DNA of 37,011 nucleotides from Devosia equisanguinis (GTDB taxonomy: Bacteria; Pseudomonadota; Alphaproteobacteria; Rhizobiales; Hyphomicrobiaceae): assembly GCA_945862355.1 (NCBI GenBank), contig CAMAYR010000016.1:1-37011 (forward strand). The letters are read 5' to 3'. Shown here in pieces: positions 25,468-32,812 of this stretch. Positions within the stretch are counted from its first letter, which is position 1. Each line of letters begins with the position of its first letter. A program made the position numbers and the translations under genes. The notes beneath the pieces were generated by a model that saw only the letters and a list, made by a program, of their open reading frames with translations, was not told the DNA's origin and did not search any database.

Positions 25468-26974
25468 GAACGCGACCGCACCGCCCGTGTCTTTGATGCC
25501 CAGCACGGAAACCGCCGGCCTCAGAACGGGTAAGCAGTTTCTGGACGACCTGAAACACGGTGGTCGCGCGATCTACATCGATGGTGAGCGGGTCAGCGAT
25601 CCGACGAGCCATCGTGCATTCCGCGCTGGCGCTCACTCGATCGCGCGCCTGTTCGACTACGCAGCCGCCCCCGAGAACCGGGACGCCATGACGTTCACCG
25701 TGCCCGAGACCGGCCGTCCGGCGTGGCGCTGCTATCAGATCCCGCGCAGCCTGGGCGAACTGAAGGACAAGCGGATCGCCGCCGAGCGGTGGGCCGAACA
25801 GACCTTCGGGCTGATGGGCCGCACGCCCGATCACGTCGGAAACTTCTTCTCGGGCTACGCTTCCAAGCCGGAGGTCTTCGAGAAAGGCGGCAAGGGCTAT
25901 ACCGACAACCTCGTTGCTTTCTACAAGCGGCTGCGCGACGAGCATCTTTATGTCACATACGCCATCGTGCCGCCGCAGATCGATCGCTCCAAGCCTGCGC
26001 ACAAGCAGACCGACCCGACGCTCTACGCCGGTGTGACCAAGGAGACCGACGCCGGCATCTACATCAGCGGCGGCCAGCAGCTCGCAACCGCCGGCGTCTA
26101 CTCGGATTGGCTGCAGGTCAGCACGATCCACCCCATGCAGCCCGGCGATGAAGCCTACGCCTTCAATGTCGCGATACCGATGAGTGCGCCGGGCCTCAAG
26201 CTCTATCCGCGCCGGGCCTATGCCATGCAGGCGAGCAACGAGACCGAGTATCCGCTCACCTCCCGTTTCGACGAGAGCGATTGCTTCGTCGTGCTCGACA
26301 ATGTCTTCGTGCCTTGGGAGCAGATCTTCGTCTATCGCAACCTGTAGATCTGCCGCGACCAGTGGTTCAAGACGCCGGCGCACATGTACGGCAATCATCA
26401 GGCGCAGGCGCGCTACGCGACCAAGCTGCGCTTCCTGTTGGGCCTCGCGCAACGCATGAACGAGGCGACCGGCAATGCGTCGGTGCCGCCCGTTCAGCAG
26501 GCTATGGGCCAGCTCGCAGCTTACGCCTCGATCGTAGACGGCCTGCTCCACTCGCACGAGACGATGGGGGTGGTCGACGAGGACGGTGTGGCATGGCCGA
26601 GCCGGACCTCGCTCTATGCGATGATTGCGCTGCAGTCCGAGCTCAATCCGAAGATGTTCGAGATCGTTCGCGAGTTGACCGGCGCCGGTATGATTACGCT
26701 GCCGGCAACCGATAAGGAGCTGACCAATCCGGAGACCAGAGACGACGTCGCGCGATTCTACAAGTCGAGCAACATGAGCGCGGCAGAGCGCGTCGCATTG
26801 ATGCGGCTTGCGTGGGACTTCATCGGCTCAGAGTTTGCCAGCCGTCACCTGCAGTACGAGAAGTTCTATGGCGGCGCGTCCTACATCATGAAGACCAATA
26901 TGTACCGCTTCTACGATTTCGAGCGTTCCACCGCGATGGTCGATCGTGCCCTTTCTCTGCCGCCGATCGAGTGA
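25466..26974 (+). pseudogene. HpaB-type 4-hydroxyphenylacetate 3-hydroxylase family gene with in-frame TAG
   Basis: Reads as a full-length 502-codon flavin-dependent phenol hydroxylase (oxygenase component, HpaB family) except for TAG at 26345-26347, codon 294. The N-terminal part has TGKQFLDDLKHGGRAIYIDGE, HVGNFFSGYAS, GVTKETDAGIYISGGQQLAT, IPMSAPGLKLYPRRAY and FVPWEQIFVYRNL. After the stop it continues without shift: ICRDQWFKTPAHMYGNHQAQ, LTGAGMITLPATD and QYEKFYGGASYIMK. Relatives have Glu here from memory, so one GAG to TAG change would explain it. The stop falls at the N/C domain junction; the next ATG (26384) has no ribosome site. The family hydroxylates phenols using FADH2 from a separate reductase, none of which is nearby. 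GAGGA lies six bases before the ATG. Confidence 0.88.
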
Positions 26975-27013
26975 CGTCGGGCAGCGCCTGTCGAAGGCTT
27001 CCCTCCATGCGAA

Positions 27014-27045
27014 AAGGCCCGCTGACTTTTCGATCTGCGGGCCTT
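27014..27045. terminator. Bidirectional terminator between the HpaB-like and ligB genes
   Basis: AAGGCCCGC (27014-27022) pairs with GCGGGCCTT (27037-27045) across a 14-nt loop. On the minus strand the stem ends in CCTTTTC, a proper U-tract for ligB; on the plus strand it ends CCTTCATTC. It serves two convergent genes. Confidence 0.75.
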
Positions 27046-27071
27046 CATTCTCAAGCGATCGAACGCGGTGC

Positions 27072-27932
27072 TCAGGCAGCCCGCTTCGCTGCGACAGGTG
27101 CGTTCTCATAGAGCACCGTCGCCGCAGCCGTGTTCGAGATCGGTATGTGATAGTTGCGGTGTGCTTCGGTCACAGTACCGGTCAGCGCGCCGCGCATGGC
27201 GACCCAGTTGAGCAACTCCACACCCTGTGAGCCAGCCTCCCTGACGACATCGTGGACACTGAAGCGCGTCAGAACGTCGGGATCCGTGACGAGATTGTCC
27301 ATGCAGAGCTTGTCGAACTCCTTGTTGATGAAGCCCGCACGCTCCCCGTCGAGTTGATGCGACAGACCCCCGGTTCCCAGGATCAGCACCTTTGCATCGC
27401 TGGGGAAGGTCTCGATCGCGCGGCCGATCGTTCGACCGAGTTCGAGGCAGCGCCTGACCGATGGAAGCGGGTGCTGGACGGTATTGATCCCGATCGGCAC
27501 GATGCGCACCGGCCAGTCACCGCCCGGCCACATCAGTGACAGCGGTATCGTCAACGCGTGATCGATCAGCATTTCCTGGCACATCGTGATGTCGAAGTCG
27601 TTCTCGACAGCCGCGTTGATCAGGTGCCAGGAAAGCTCCGGTATTCCCTTGGCGGCGTGCGAGACGGGAATGCCCCAGCCCTCGTCCTCGCTGCGATATT
27701 CCGGCGCGGCCCCGATCGCGAACGTCGGCAGCTTGTCGAGGAAGAAGTTCAAGCCGTGGTCGTTCGAGAAGGCGACCACTATGTCGGGACGCTCGCGCTC
27801 GAGCCACTTGTGGATCGCTGGAAATCCGTCGAAGAACGGCTTCCAGTAGGGATCGTTCTGCAAGCCCTTCGCAATGGCCATGCCGATTGCGGGAACATGC
27901 GTCGTGCCGACACCGCCGATGATACGTGCCAT
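27072..27932 (-). CDS. LigB-type extradiol dioxygenase, beta (catalytic) subunit
   Basis: 286 residues of the class III ring-cleavage family, best match protocatechuate 4,5-dioxygenase beta. The pattern runs VGTTHVPAIG (His12, Fe ligand), VVAFSNDHGLNFF (His59, Fe ligand), GWGIPVSHAAKGIPELSWHL, MLIDHALTIPLSL, ILGTGGLSHQL (His192, acid-base residue), GERAGFINKEFD and SQGVELLNWVAMRG (Glu239, Fe ligand). All catalytic residues are present. It cleaves a catecholic ring next to the hydroxyls with O2; whether the substrate is protocatechuate, gallate or another acid cannot be told. GGGAGG lies 9 nt upstream, inside the end of the alpha gene, with 2 nt between the two reading frames. Confidence 0.92.
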   Translation of the reverse strand: MARIIGGVGTTHVPAIGMAIAKGLQNDPYWKPFFDGFPAIHKWLERERPDIVVAFSNDHGLNFFLDKLPTFAIGAAPEYRSEDEGWGIPVSHAAKGIPELSWHLINAAVENDFDITMCQEMLIDHALTIPLSLMWPGGDWPVRIVPIGINTVQHPLPSVRRCLELGRTIGRAIETFPSDAKVLILGTGGLSHQLDGERAGFINKEFDKLCMDNLVTDPDVLTRFSVHDVVREAGSQGVELLNWVAMRGALTGTVTEAHRNYHIPISNTAAATVLYENAPVAAKRAA

Positions 27933-27934
27933 GT

Positions 27935-28276
27935 CTATTGCCTCCCAGCCGCGACGAGCTTGTCGTTGAACGCCTCGACGCTCATCCCCGTTTGTTGTGC
28001 GCCGACGTCCTGCACGTTGAGACCGAAGATTCCCGCGAACTTTGCGAGATAGTAGATGTTGCCGCCTGCCTCGATCAGCGCCAGGACGTTGCGGCTGCGT
28101 ACAGCGTCGAGCTGTTGCTCATTGAGTCCGTACTTGCTGCAATAGGCGTCCTCGTCCTGTTGGAACGCTGCGCGGTTCTCAGCGCTGTTGAAGGAGAAGC
28201 ACATGCGGTTCAGCGCATATCCCTTCTGCGCCTGATCTCCGTCGAACATCGTCGTACCAGGGATGTCCTGCCTCAT
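27935..28276 (-). CDS. LigA-type extradiol dioxygenase, alpha (small) subunit
   Basis: 113 residues, the size of the alpha subunit of LigAB dioxygenases, which closes over the active site of the beta subunit. The pattern runs DGDQAQKGYALNRMCFSFNS, RAAFQQDEDAYCSKYGL, LDAVRSRNVLALIEAGGNIY, YLAKFAGIFGLNVQDVGAQQ and TGMSVEAFNDKL. The ATG at 28276 has GGGAGAGG eight bases upstream, which excludes the longer frame to 28327. The stop is 2 nt from the ligB start, so translation is probably coupled. A perfect FNR-type box lies 75 bp upstream of the start. Confidence 0.92.
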   Translation of the reverse strand: MRQDIPGTTMFDGDQAQKGYALNRMCFSFNSAENRAAFQQDEDAYCSKYGLNEQQLDAVRSRNVLALIEAGGNIYYLAKFAGIFGLNVQDVGAQQTGMSVEAFNDKLVAAGRQ

Positions 28277-28350
28277 GACGGAGCCTCTCCCAATCGTCCA
28301 TAATTGTCGACGTTGTGCATCGACCATCGATGGGCGCAGACGGCGTTGCC

Positions 28351-28364
28351 TTGATCGGTATCAA
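28351..28364 (-). promoter_or_regulatory. FNR/FixK box upstream of the ligAB-type operon
   Basis: TTGATCGGTATCAA, a perfect match to TTGAT-N4-ATCAA, centred at 28357.5 in the 111-bp gap before the alpha subunit gene. A possible -10 on the minus strand is AATTAT (28305-28300), which would put the box near -64, close to a class I site. Activation or repression cannot be told from sequence. Confidence 0.7.
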
Positions 28365-28387
28365 ATGCGGCGCTGTCATCGGCGCAT

Positions 28388-29044
28388 TCACGCCAGCTCC
28401 TCCACGGCGCGCCACTCAGGTGAAACGTAATTGATGATGAGCGACTTCCTGATGCCCAGGATCGGTCGCGGCGTAAAGCCATGCCATGTGTTTCTGCCCG
28501 GAATGAAGATGAGCCCGGTGTTCCAGGCGCACGGCGCCGTAGCCACTAGATTGTGTTCGGGGGAATCGTCGTAGATGTCGGTTCCGGCGTCGTACAGATC
28601 CGGACTGTCTGCGAGGTGGACGAGCATCGTGAACAGCTTAACCTGTATGTCGACATGCGGCTCCAGCCAGAAGCCGTCCCCGTCCTGGCAATATTCGATG
28701 CGCAGCCGGCCGTTGGTGAGGGATGTGCCCGTCAATTGCTCTGCAGCACTCCGCACGCTTGGCGCGTCGAAAGCGGCCGCGACAGCCGCGCAGACATCGA
28801 ACCGTGACTGGAATTCGCACGAGAAGTAGGCGCGCGCTGAATTGTTGGCCTCACGCCTGCCATCGAACAGGCGTGCTCCCGGCGGTGCGAACGGAAGTGC
28901 GGCGATAGCGTCGCAATCCGCCTCGGGCAGCACGTCCTCCAGCAGCCAGTAGTCGTAGGGCTCGCTGATATGCTGGGCATTGGCGAGCGATGAGATAATG
29001 GCCTTGGTCGTCTTGCTGGACGTCATTTCGGTGCTCGTGATCAT
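28388..29044 (-). CDS. 2-oxoglutarate/Fe(II)-dependent oxygenase
   Basis: 218 residues with a jelly-roll 2OG oxygenase pattern. The iron triad is His130 and Asp132 in WLEPHVDIQVKLFTML and His188 in NTWHGFTPRP, with Arg199 of GIRKSLIINYV to bind 2-oxoglutarate. The N-terminal part (YDYWLLEDVLPEADCDAIAA) is the usual prolyl-hydroxylase-like opening. The ATG at 29044 has AAAGGA eight bases upstream; a TTG at 29050 is an alternative. The substrate is unknown: relatives act on proteins or small metabolites. It is divergent from the Rieske oxygenase gene, and the shared region carries two FNR-type boxes. Its stop lies 24 bp before the ligAB FNR box. Confidence 0.85.
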   Translation of the reverse strand: MITSTEMTSSKTTKAIISSLANAQHISEPYDYWLLEDVLPEADCDAIAALPFAPPGARLFDGRREANNSARAYFSCEFQSRFDVCAAVAAAFDAPSVRSAAEQLTGTSLTNGRLRIEYCQDGDGFWLEPHVDIQVKLFTMLVHLADSPDLYDAGTDIYDDSPEHNLVATAPCAWNTGLIFIPGRNTWHGFTPRPILGIRKSLIINYVSPEWRAVEELA

Positions 29045-29124
29045 CGACAAATCCTTTCCTTGCCGATCGGTTGCGTCACACTGCGGATGACGACCGACAC
29101 AACGTCGGTCGCGCGCGACGAGGG

Positions 29125-29138
29125 TTGATCGAGGTCAA
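29125..29138 (-). promoter_or_regulatory. FNR/FixK-like box proximal to the 2OG oxygenase gene
   Basis: TTGATCGAGGTCAA, one mismatch to TTGAT-N4-ATCAA, centred at 29131.5 and 87 bp from the 2OG oxygenase start. On the minus strand TTGTGT at 29102-29097 lies where a -10 would be if the box were centred near -41. The assignment to the minus-strand gene is inferred from position. Confidence 0.55.
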
Positions 29139-29203
29139 GGGAGGAGCCGCGCGGTGCAACTGCCGCAGGCACGTGTGAGGGCCGCCGCTTCCTCTTTTCC
29201 CGT

Positions 29204-29217
29204 TTGATCGAGATCAA
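29204..29217 (+). promoter_or_regulatory. Perfect FNR/FixK box at class II distance from the Rieske oxygenase promoter
   Basis: TTGATCGAGATCAA matches TTGAT-N4-ATCAA exactly and is centred at 29210.5. TAGATT (29239-29244) lies where a -10 belongs, predicting a start near 29251 and the box at about -41. This is the classic activator layout. The box is 79 bp from the second box upstream of the divergent gene. Confidence 0.7.
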
Positions 29218-29318
29218 CGAGGCGGGATCGCGGGCGGCTAGATTTCCGTACTGGTATACGGAATGGCGTTCCACATAAAGGAACGATGAGCGATCAGTTT
29301 TCTACGGGGAGAACGACC

Positions 29319-30605
29319 ATGCTGAGGAAAGACCAGAACGATCTTGTGACGGAGACCGGCCCCGGCACGCCGATGGGCAATCTGTTCCGCTGCTATTGGA
29401 TGCCAGCTCTGCACGCCGAGGAGTTGCCGGAGAACGATTGCCCGCCGGTGCGTGTGAAGTTGTTGTCCGAGCGTCTCGTGGCCTTCCGCGACAGTGAAGG
29501 ACGCTACGGCCTCATGGACGAGTTCTGCCCGCATCGCGGTGTCTCGCTGTGGTTCGGCCGCAACGAGGAATGCGGCCTGCGCTGCCCTTATCACGGCTGG
29601 AAATTCGACGTCGAAGGCAACTGCATGCAAGTACCCTCCGAACCAGTCGAGTCTGGCTACGCCAGAAAGATCAAGCTGACCGCCTATCCACTCGTAAAGT
29701 GCGGCGACGTTCTTTGGACCTATATGGGTCCCAAGGAGCATCAGCCGCCGCTGCCCGAGTGGGAGTTCGCGACCGTTCCCTCCGAGCAGACCTTCACCTC
29801 CAAGCGAATCCAGGAATGCAACTGGCTGCAGGCCATGGAAGGCGGTATCGATTCCAGCCACGTTTCCTGGCTGCATCGCGGAAACGTCGTGTCCGATCCG
29901 TTGTTCAAAGGCGCGAAAGGCAACGAGTACAACTTCGGCGATCTCGCTCCTGTTTTCGAGGTGGTCGAGGCTCCAGGCGGCCTCTACATCGGTGCCCGTC
30001 GCAACGCGGAGAATGACCAGTACTACTGGCGAATCACGCCATGGGTCATGCCGAGCTACACTGCCGTCGCGCCACGCGCCGACCATCCGATGCATGGACA
30101 CTTCTGGATTCCGATCGACGACGAAAATTGCTGGGCGTGGAGCTACGACTATCATCCCACCCGTGCCCTCACCGTCGCCGAGCGGCAGGCGATGAAGGAC
30201 GGCTACGGAATCCACTCCAAGAACATCCCCGGCACCTATCGCCCGATCGCCAACAAGGACAACGACTACCTCATGGACCGTCAGGCCCAGAAGGACGGCA
30301 CCGAGTACAGCGGCATCCGCGGGATCGCGATCCAGGATTCCTCGCTGCAGGAAAGCATGGGACCGATCGTGGATCGCACGAAGGAGAACCTCGTCGGCTG
30401 CGACAACGGTATCATCATGGCGCGATCGCGCCTCATGAAGGCGGCACGCGATCTCGCAGAGAAAGGCAAGATGCCGCCGGGTCGAGATCTCGAGCACCAG
30501 CGTATCCGTTCCGCTGCTGTGCTCCTGCCGCGTTCGGTTTCGTACGAGGACGGCGCCAAGGAGGCACTCATCGCCCGCGAGGGCAAGGCGCAGGCAACAG
30601 TCTGA
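29319..30605 (+). CDS. Rieske ring-hydroxylating oxygenase alpha subunit, phthalate dioxygenase-like
   Basis: 428 residues. The Rieske [2Fe-2S] centre is bound by Cys70 and His72 (EFCPHRGVSLWFGR) and Cys89 and His92 (LRCPYHGWKFD). The catalytic domain has the mononuclear iron motif EGGIDSSHVSWLH (Asp178, His181, His186). The start MLRKDQNDLVTETGPGTPMG is typical of phthalate 4,5-dioxygenase-type terminal oxygenases; GGGGAG seven bases before ATG 29319 makes it preferable to the ATG at 29286. Such enzymes take electrons from a separate reductase, which is not in the window, and dihydroxylate, monohydroxylate or demethylate an aromatic acid. Preceded by a perfect FNR-type box. A strong hairpin follows 49 nt after the stop. 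Confidence 0.93.
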   Translation: MLRKDQNDLVTETGPGTPMGNLFRCYWMPALHAEELPENDCPPVRVKLLSERLVAFRDSEGRYGLMDEFCPHRGVSLWFGRNEECGLRCPYHGWKFDVEGNCMQVPSEPVESGYARKIKLTAYPLVKCGDVLWTYMGPKEHQPPLPEWEFATVPSEQTFTSKRIQECNWLQAMEGGIDSSHVSWLHRGNVVSDPLFKGAKGNEYNFGDLAPVFEVVEAPGGLYIGARRNAENDQYYWRITPWVMPSYTAVAPRADHPMHGHFWIPIDDENCWAWSYDYHPTRALTVAERQAMKDGYGIHSKNIPGTYRPIANKDNDYLMDRQAQKDGTEYSGIRGIAIQDSSLQESMGPIVDRTKENLVGCDNGIIMARSRLMKAARDLAEKGKMPPGRDLEHQRIRSAAVLLPRSVSYEDGAKEALIAREGKAQATV

Positions 30606-30653
30606 CAACGGAATTTCCACAGGGTGATGCGGGGATTTCGTCCTGCGGATCGG

Positions 30654-30684
30654 CTGCCCGCATGAGCAGAACTCATGCGGGCAG
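30654..30684 (+). terminator. Perfect 13-bp hairpin after the Rieske oxygenase gene
   Basis: CTGCCCGCATGAG (30654-30666) and CTCATGCGGGCAG (30672-30684) pair perfectly around CAGAA. It lies 49 nt past the stop codon with no T-tract (TGCATTG follows). Likely the transcript's 3' end. The rest of the 588-bp gap up to the hemerythrin gene holds the two palindromes and the FNR box listed below, and no credible gene. Confidence 0.6.
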
Positions 30685-30800
30685 TGCATTGAGGGGAGCG
30701 CCGGCACGCGCTGTCGTCGCTGCCAATCCTATCGCGTTCGCCGGCACGGCAAGTCAGAGACTGGAAGCACTCCGGCGATTCCACTTCAGCGGGAACGAGA

Positions 30801-30876
30801 CTAGTGGCCCGTCGCGCCTAAATCGCATCATGGCCGCAATCACCGTCCGATTTAGGCGCGATATGAGGGCCACTAG
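30801..30876. repeat. 76-bp two-part palindromic element (copy 1)
   Basis: The outer arms CTAGTGGCCC (30801-30810) and GGGCCACTAG (30867-30876) pair perfectly. The inner arms CGCGCCTAAATCG (30813-30825) and CGATTTAGGCGCG (30848-30860) pair perfectly too. An asymmetric bulge separates them (2 nt against 6 nt), and a 22-nt loop closes the structure. The inner arm resembles that of the next palindrome (CGCGCCT-NNN-TCG). No flanking duplication is obvious. It looks like a REP/MITE-type repeat of unknown family. Confidence 0.65.
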
Positions 30877-30892
30877 AATCAATAATGGCTGA

Positions 30893-30965
30893 GTGAGGCG
30901 TTCATCGCGCCTTAGTCGACACCCACCTCGCCGCACCCTCGGTCAACTAAGGCTCGACGCCTCAC
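30893..30965. repeat. 73-bp two-part palindromic element (copy 2)
   Basis: The outer arms GTGAGGCGT (30893-30901) and ACGCCTCAC (30957-30965) pair, as do the inner arms GCCTTAGT (30909-30916) and ACTAAGGC (30946-30953). Bulges of 7 and 3 nt separate them, and a 29-nt loop closes the element. It lies 16 bp after copy 1 and shares its build and the inner CGCGCCT-NNN-TCG string, though the outer arms differ. Confidence 0.6.
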
Positions 30966-31094
30966 TTGCTATTGGACCGTGCTTGGCGGCGCCGCACGAG
31001 ACCTCACTCTCGTCTTGGTCTCGTTTGCGCGGGGGGGCCGCATACTGGCACCTATCGGTACGGAATTGGCGTTTGGCGACTGGCTTCCGCATTC

Positions 31095-31108
31095 TTGACC
31101 TCGATCAA
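31095..31108 (+). promoter_or_regulatory. FNR/FixK box at -41.5 of the hemerythrin promoter
   Basis: TTGACCTCGATCAA, one mismatch to TTGAT-N4-ATCAA, centred at 31101.5. TATCCT (31131-31136) is a fair -10 and predicts a start near 31143, which puts the box at -41.5, the class II activator position. The leader to the ATG would be about 51 nt. Confidence 0.65.
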
Positions 31109-31193
31109 GCTTCGAAAGCGCCGGGTCCCCTATCCTCCGGGAACGTGTAGGAGCGGCTGGCCTACGCGTGACCGGATCGAGAGGTGCTCCATC

Positions 31194-31751
31194 ATGCAGG
31201 ATAGCGATACTGGTGGCTCGGGTGCCATCACCGCCAAGGCTTCTGCCGCGCCGATTAAGAATCCGATCGACATAATCGCTAGAGAGCATGCATTCCAGCT
31301 CGAGCTTGCGAAGTCTCTCGAGTTCATCGCCGACGGCCTCCCCGACCAGGTCGACCGGCGCCTCGTGAAGGAGGTCGTCGCCATCCTGAGCAATGGGCTC
31401 GACGCTCATTTCGAGCTCGAGGAGAAAGTGCTGTTCCCATTGTTGCGCCGGCGTGCCGGTGTCGATAGCGGTTTGATTGCAGCGCTCGATCAGTTGGTCG
31501 CCGAGCATGGGCGCGATCAGGACATCTCAGTCGAGCTCGTCGAGGAACTTCGCGTTCTTGCCGAGTGCGGTCGTCCGCGGAACGCAGAAATGCTGGGGTA
31601 TATGCTGCGTGGCTACTTCGAGGGGCAGCGACGTCACATCGAATGGGAGAATGCGGTCGTTCTGCCCGCAGCTCGGCGACTGCTGAGCATCGAGGATCTC
31701 GATGTGGTAGCTCGAAGTGTTCGCCACCGGCCGGCGCGCGCCAGCGCCTGA
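31194..31751 (+). CDS. Hemerythrin-domain protein
   Basis: 185 residues, a four-helix hemerythrin domain with the full diiron ligand set: His32 (REHAFQ), His72 and Glu76 (DAHFELEEKVLFPLL), His105 (AEHGRDQ), His148 and Glu152 (RRHIEWENAVVLP). These proteins bind O2 or NO, or take part in iron and redox sensing or repair. GAGAGG lies 9 nt before the ATG. An FNR-type box sits at a class II position upstream, and the next gene, convergent 26 bp away, is an FNR-type regulator. A role in low oxygen or NO handling fits both. The first 25 residues are probably disordered. Confidence 0.9.
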   Translation: MQDSDTGGSGAITAKASAAPIKNPIDIIAREHAFQLELAKSLEFIADGLPDQVDRRLVKEVVAILSNGLDAHFELEEKVLFPLLRRRAGVDSGLIAALDQLVAEHGRDQDISVELVEELRVLAECGRPRNAEMLGYMLRGYFEGQRRHIEWENAVVLPAARRLLSIEDLDVVARSVRHRPARASA

Positions 31752-31777
31752 TCGCCGTGTGGGATGTGCCGGCCGAT

Positions 31778-32503
31778 CTATTCCTTCTCTTGCTCGGCGA
31801 GCTTTTCGAGCTTCGCGACGTCCGGCACTATGACGGTTCGCGTGCCGTCCAGGTGAATGACGCCCTGTCGCTTTAGTCCGGTGATCTGTCGGCTGACCGT
31901 CTCGATCGTGAGGCCGAGATAGTCTGCGATCTCGCTGCGCGACAGTGGGAGATCGAAACGACCTGTCTCAGAACCGGCGCTGGCGTGCGTACAGCCCATG
32001 AGCCTCGACCGCTTCACCACCATCAGCAGAAAGCTCGCGATCTTCTCGGAGGCCGACTTGCGGCCCAGCAGCACCATCCATTCCTGGGCTGCGTCGAGCT
32101 CGTCGAGCGTGTGCTCGAACAATCGTCGCTCGATGCCCGGAGTTTCCTTCACCAGGCGTTCGAATTGTCCTCGCTCGAATGTACACAAGGTGACGTCGTT
32201 GGCCGCTTCGGCGAAGTAGGGGCTTTTCGATCGGAACGGCCGTCCCAGGAAGTCGGAGGGGAACTGAAGGCCGACGATCTGCTGGCGCCCGTCAGTCAGC
32301 GTCTTGGTCAGCTTGACGACGCCAGTGACGACATTGGCGAAGTAGTCAGGTTGGTCATGATCCCTGAGGATGACGCTGCCGGCTTGGAAATGCTTGAATC
32401 GCGCAATGCCGTTCAAACGAACGATTTCGTCGTCGGAGAGTGCGCCGCAAACCGAACGATGGCGAACCGCGCACGTCTCGCAAGCGGTCTCCTGGGAGTG
32501 CAT
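31778..32503 (-). CDS. FnrN/FNR-type oxygen-sensing Crp/Fnr regulator
   Basis: 241 residues. The N-terminal cysteines Cys8, Cys11 and Cys19 (CETC and SVCGAL, CX2CX7C) together with Cys107 (VTLCTFE) match the [4Fe-4S] ligands of FnrN/FNR. The cyclic-nucleotide-fold middle (GSVILRDHDQPDYFANVVTG, QIVGLQFPSDFLGRPF) leads to an HTH with LSRSEIADYLGLTIETVSRQ; the Glu and Ser-Arg of ETVSR are the residues that read TTGAT half-sites. It should bind DNA when oxygen is low. GAGGAG lies 7 nt before the ATG at 32503. Five matching boxes lie within a few kb, so local control is likely. No box was seen in its own upstream region. Confidence 0.93.
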   Translation of the reverse strand: MHSQETACETCAVRHRSVCGALSDDEIVRLNGIARFKHFQAGSVILRDHDQPDYFANVVTGVVKLTKTLTDGRQQIVGLQFPSDFLGRPFRSKSPYFAEAANDVTLCTFERGQFERLVKETPGIERRLFEHTLDELDAAQEWMVLLGRKSASEKIASFLLMVVKRSRLMGCTHASAGSETGRFDLPLSRSEIADYLGLTIETVSRQITGLKRQGVIHLDGTRTVIVPDVAKLEKLAEQEKE

Positions 32504-32812
32504 TTTGAAGCTCCTCGCGTTCGATTGTGTCGCGATAGTATACGACGGCCTTACCCTAGAGAAGCTGTGATGGGATGTCCCAGGTTCTCGGGCAGGCAAC
32601 CCCGGCAACTGAGGCGTTGGCGATCTCCCCCGGCGCCCTGCCGTTGGATTTTCGCCATCGAGCTTCCGTCGCGATCGTGGCTCGATGCCCGCCTGCGCTC
32701 ACGCGTGAGCCTGAAAAGCTGGGTCGACACTTCTTAACGCCGATGGCGATACGGAAAACGAGCTGACCCGGCAAACTGCCACGTCTGCTCGCCTATGAGT
32801 AGCGGCTGCTGT
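32504..32812. other. Intergenic region between fnrN-type and ompW-type genes
   Basis: 309 bp between the fnrN-type start and the ompW-type stop, both on the minus strand. Apart from the ribosome site of the regulator gene I see no FNR box, terminator with U-tract or credible gene. Two overlapping short frames here (plus 32575-32766, minus 32556-32774) lack any family signature. Confidence 0.4.

Noticed and set aside
26345-26347. TAG read as pyrrolysine or another recoded amino acid
   Set aside because: Relatives have an ordinary residue (Glu from memory) here, no pyl genes are in the window, and other genes in the window end normally. A nonsense mutation or error is simpler.
29238-30707. Minus-strand open frame of 489 codons opposite the Rieske oxygenase
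   Set aside because: Shadow of the Rieske gene, which has all metal ligands in frame. The minus frame also runs through the FNR-regulated promoter region.
32556-32774. Small minus-strand frame between the fnrN-type and ompW-type genes
   Set aside because: Composition is shuffled-looking, there is no start signal, and an equally long plus-strand frame overlaps it.
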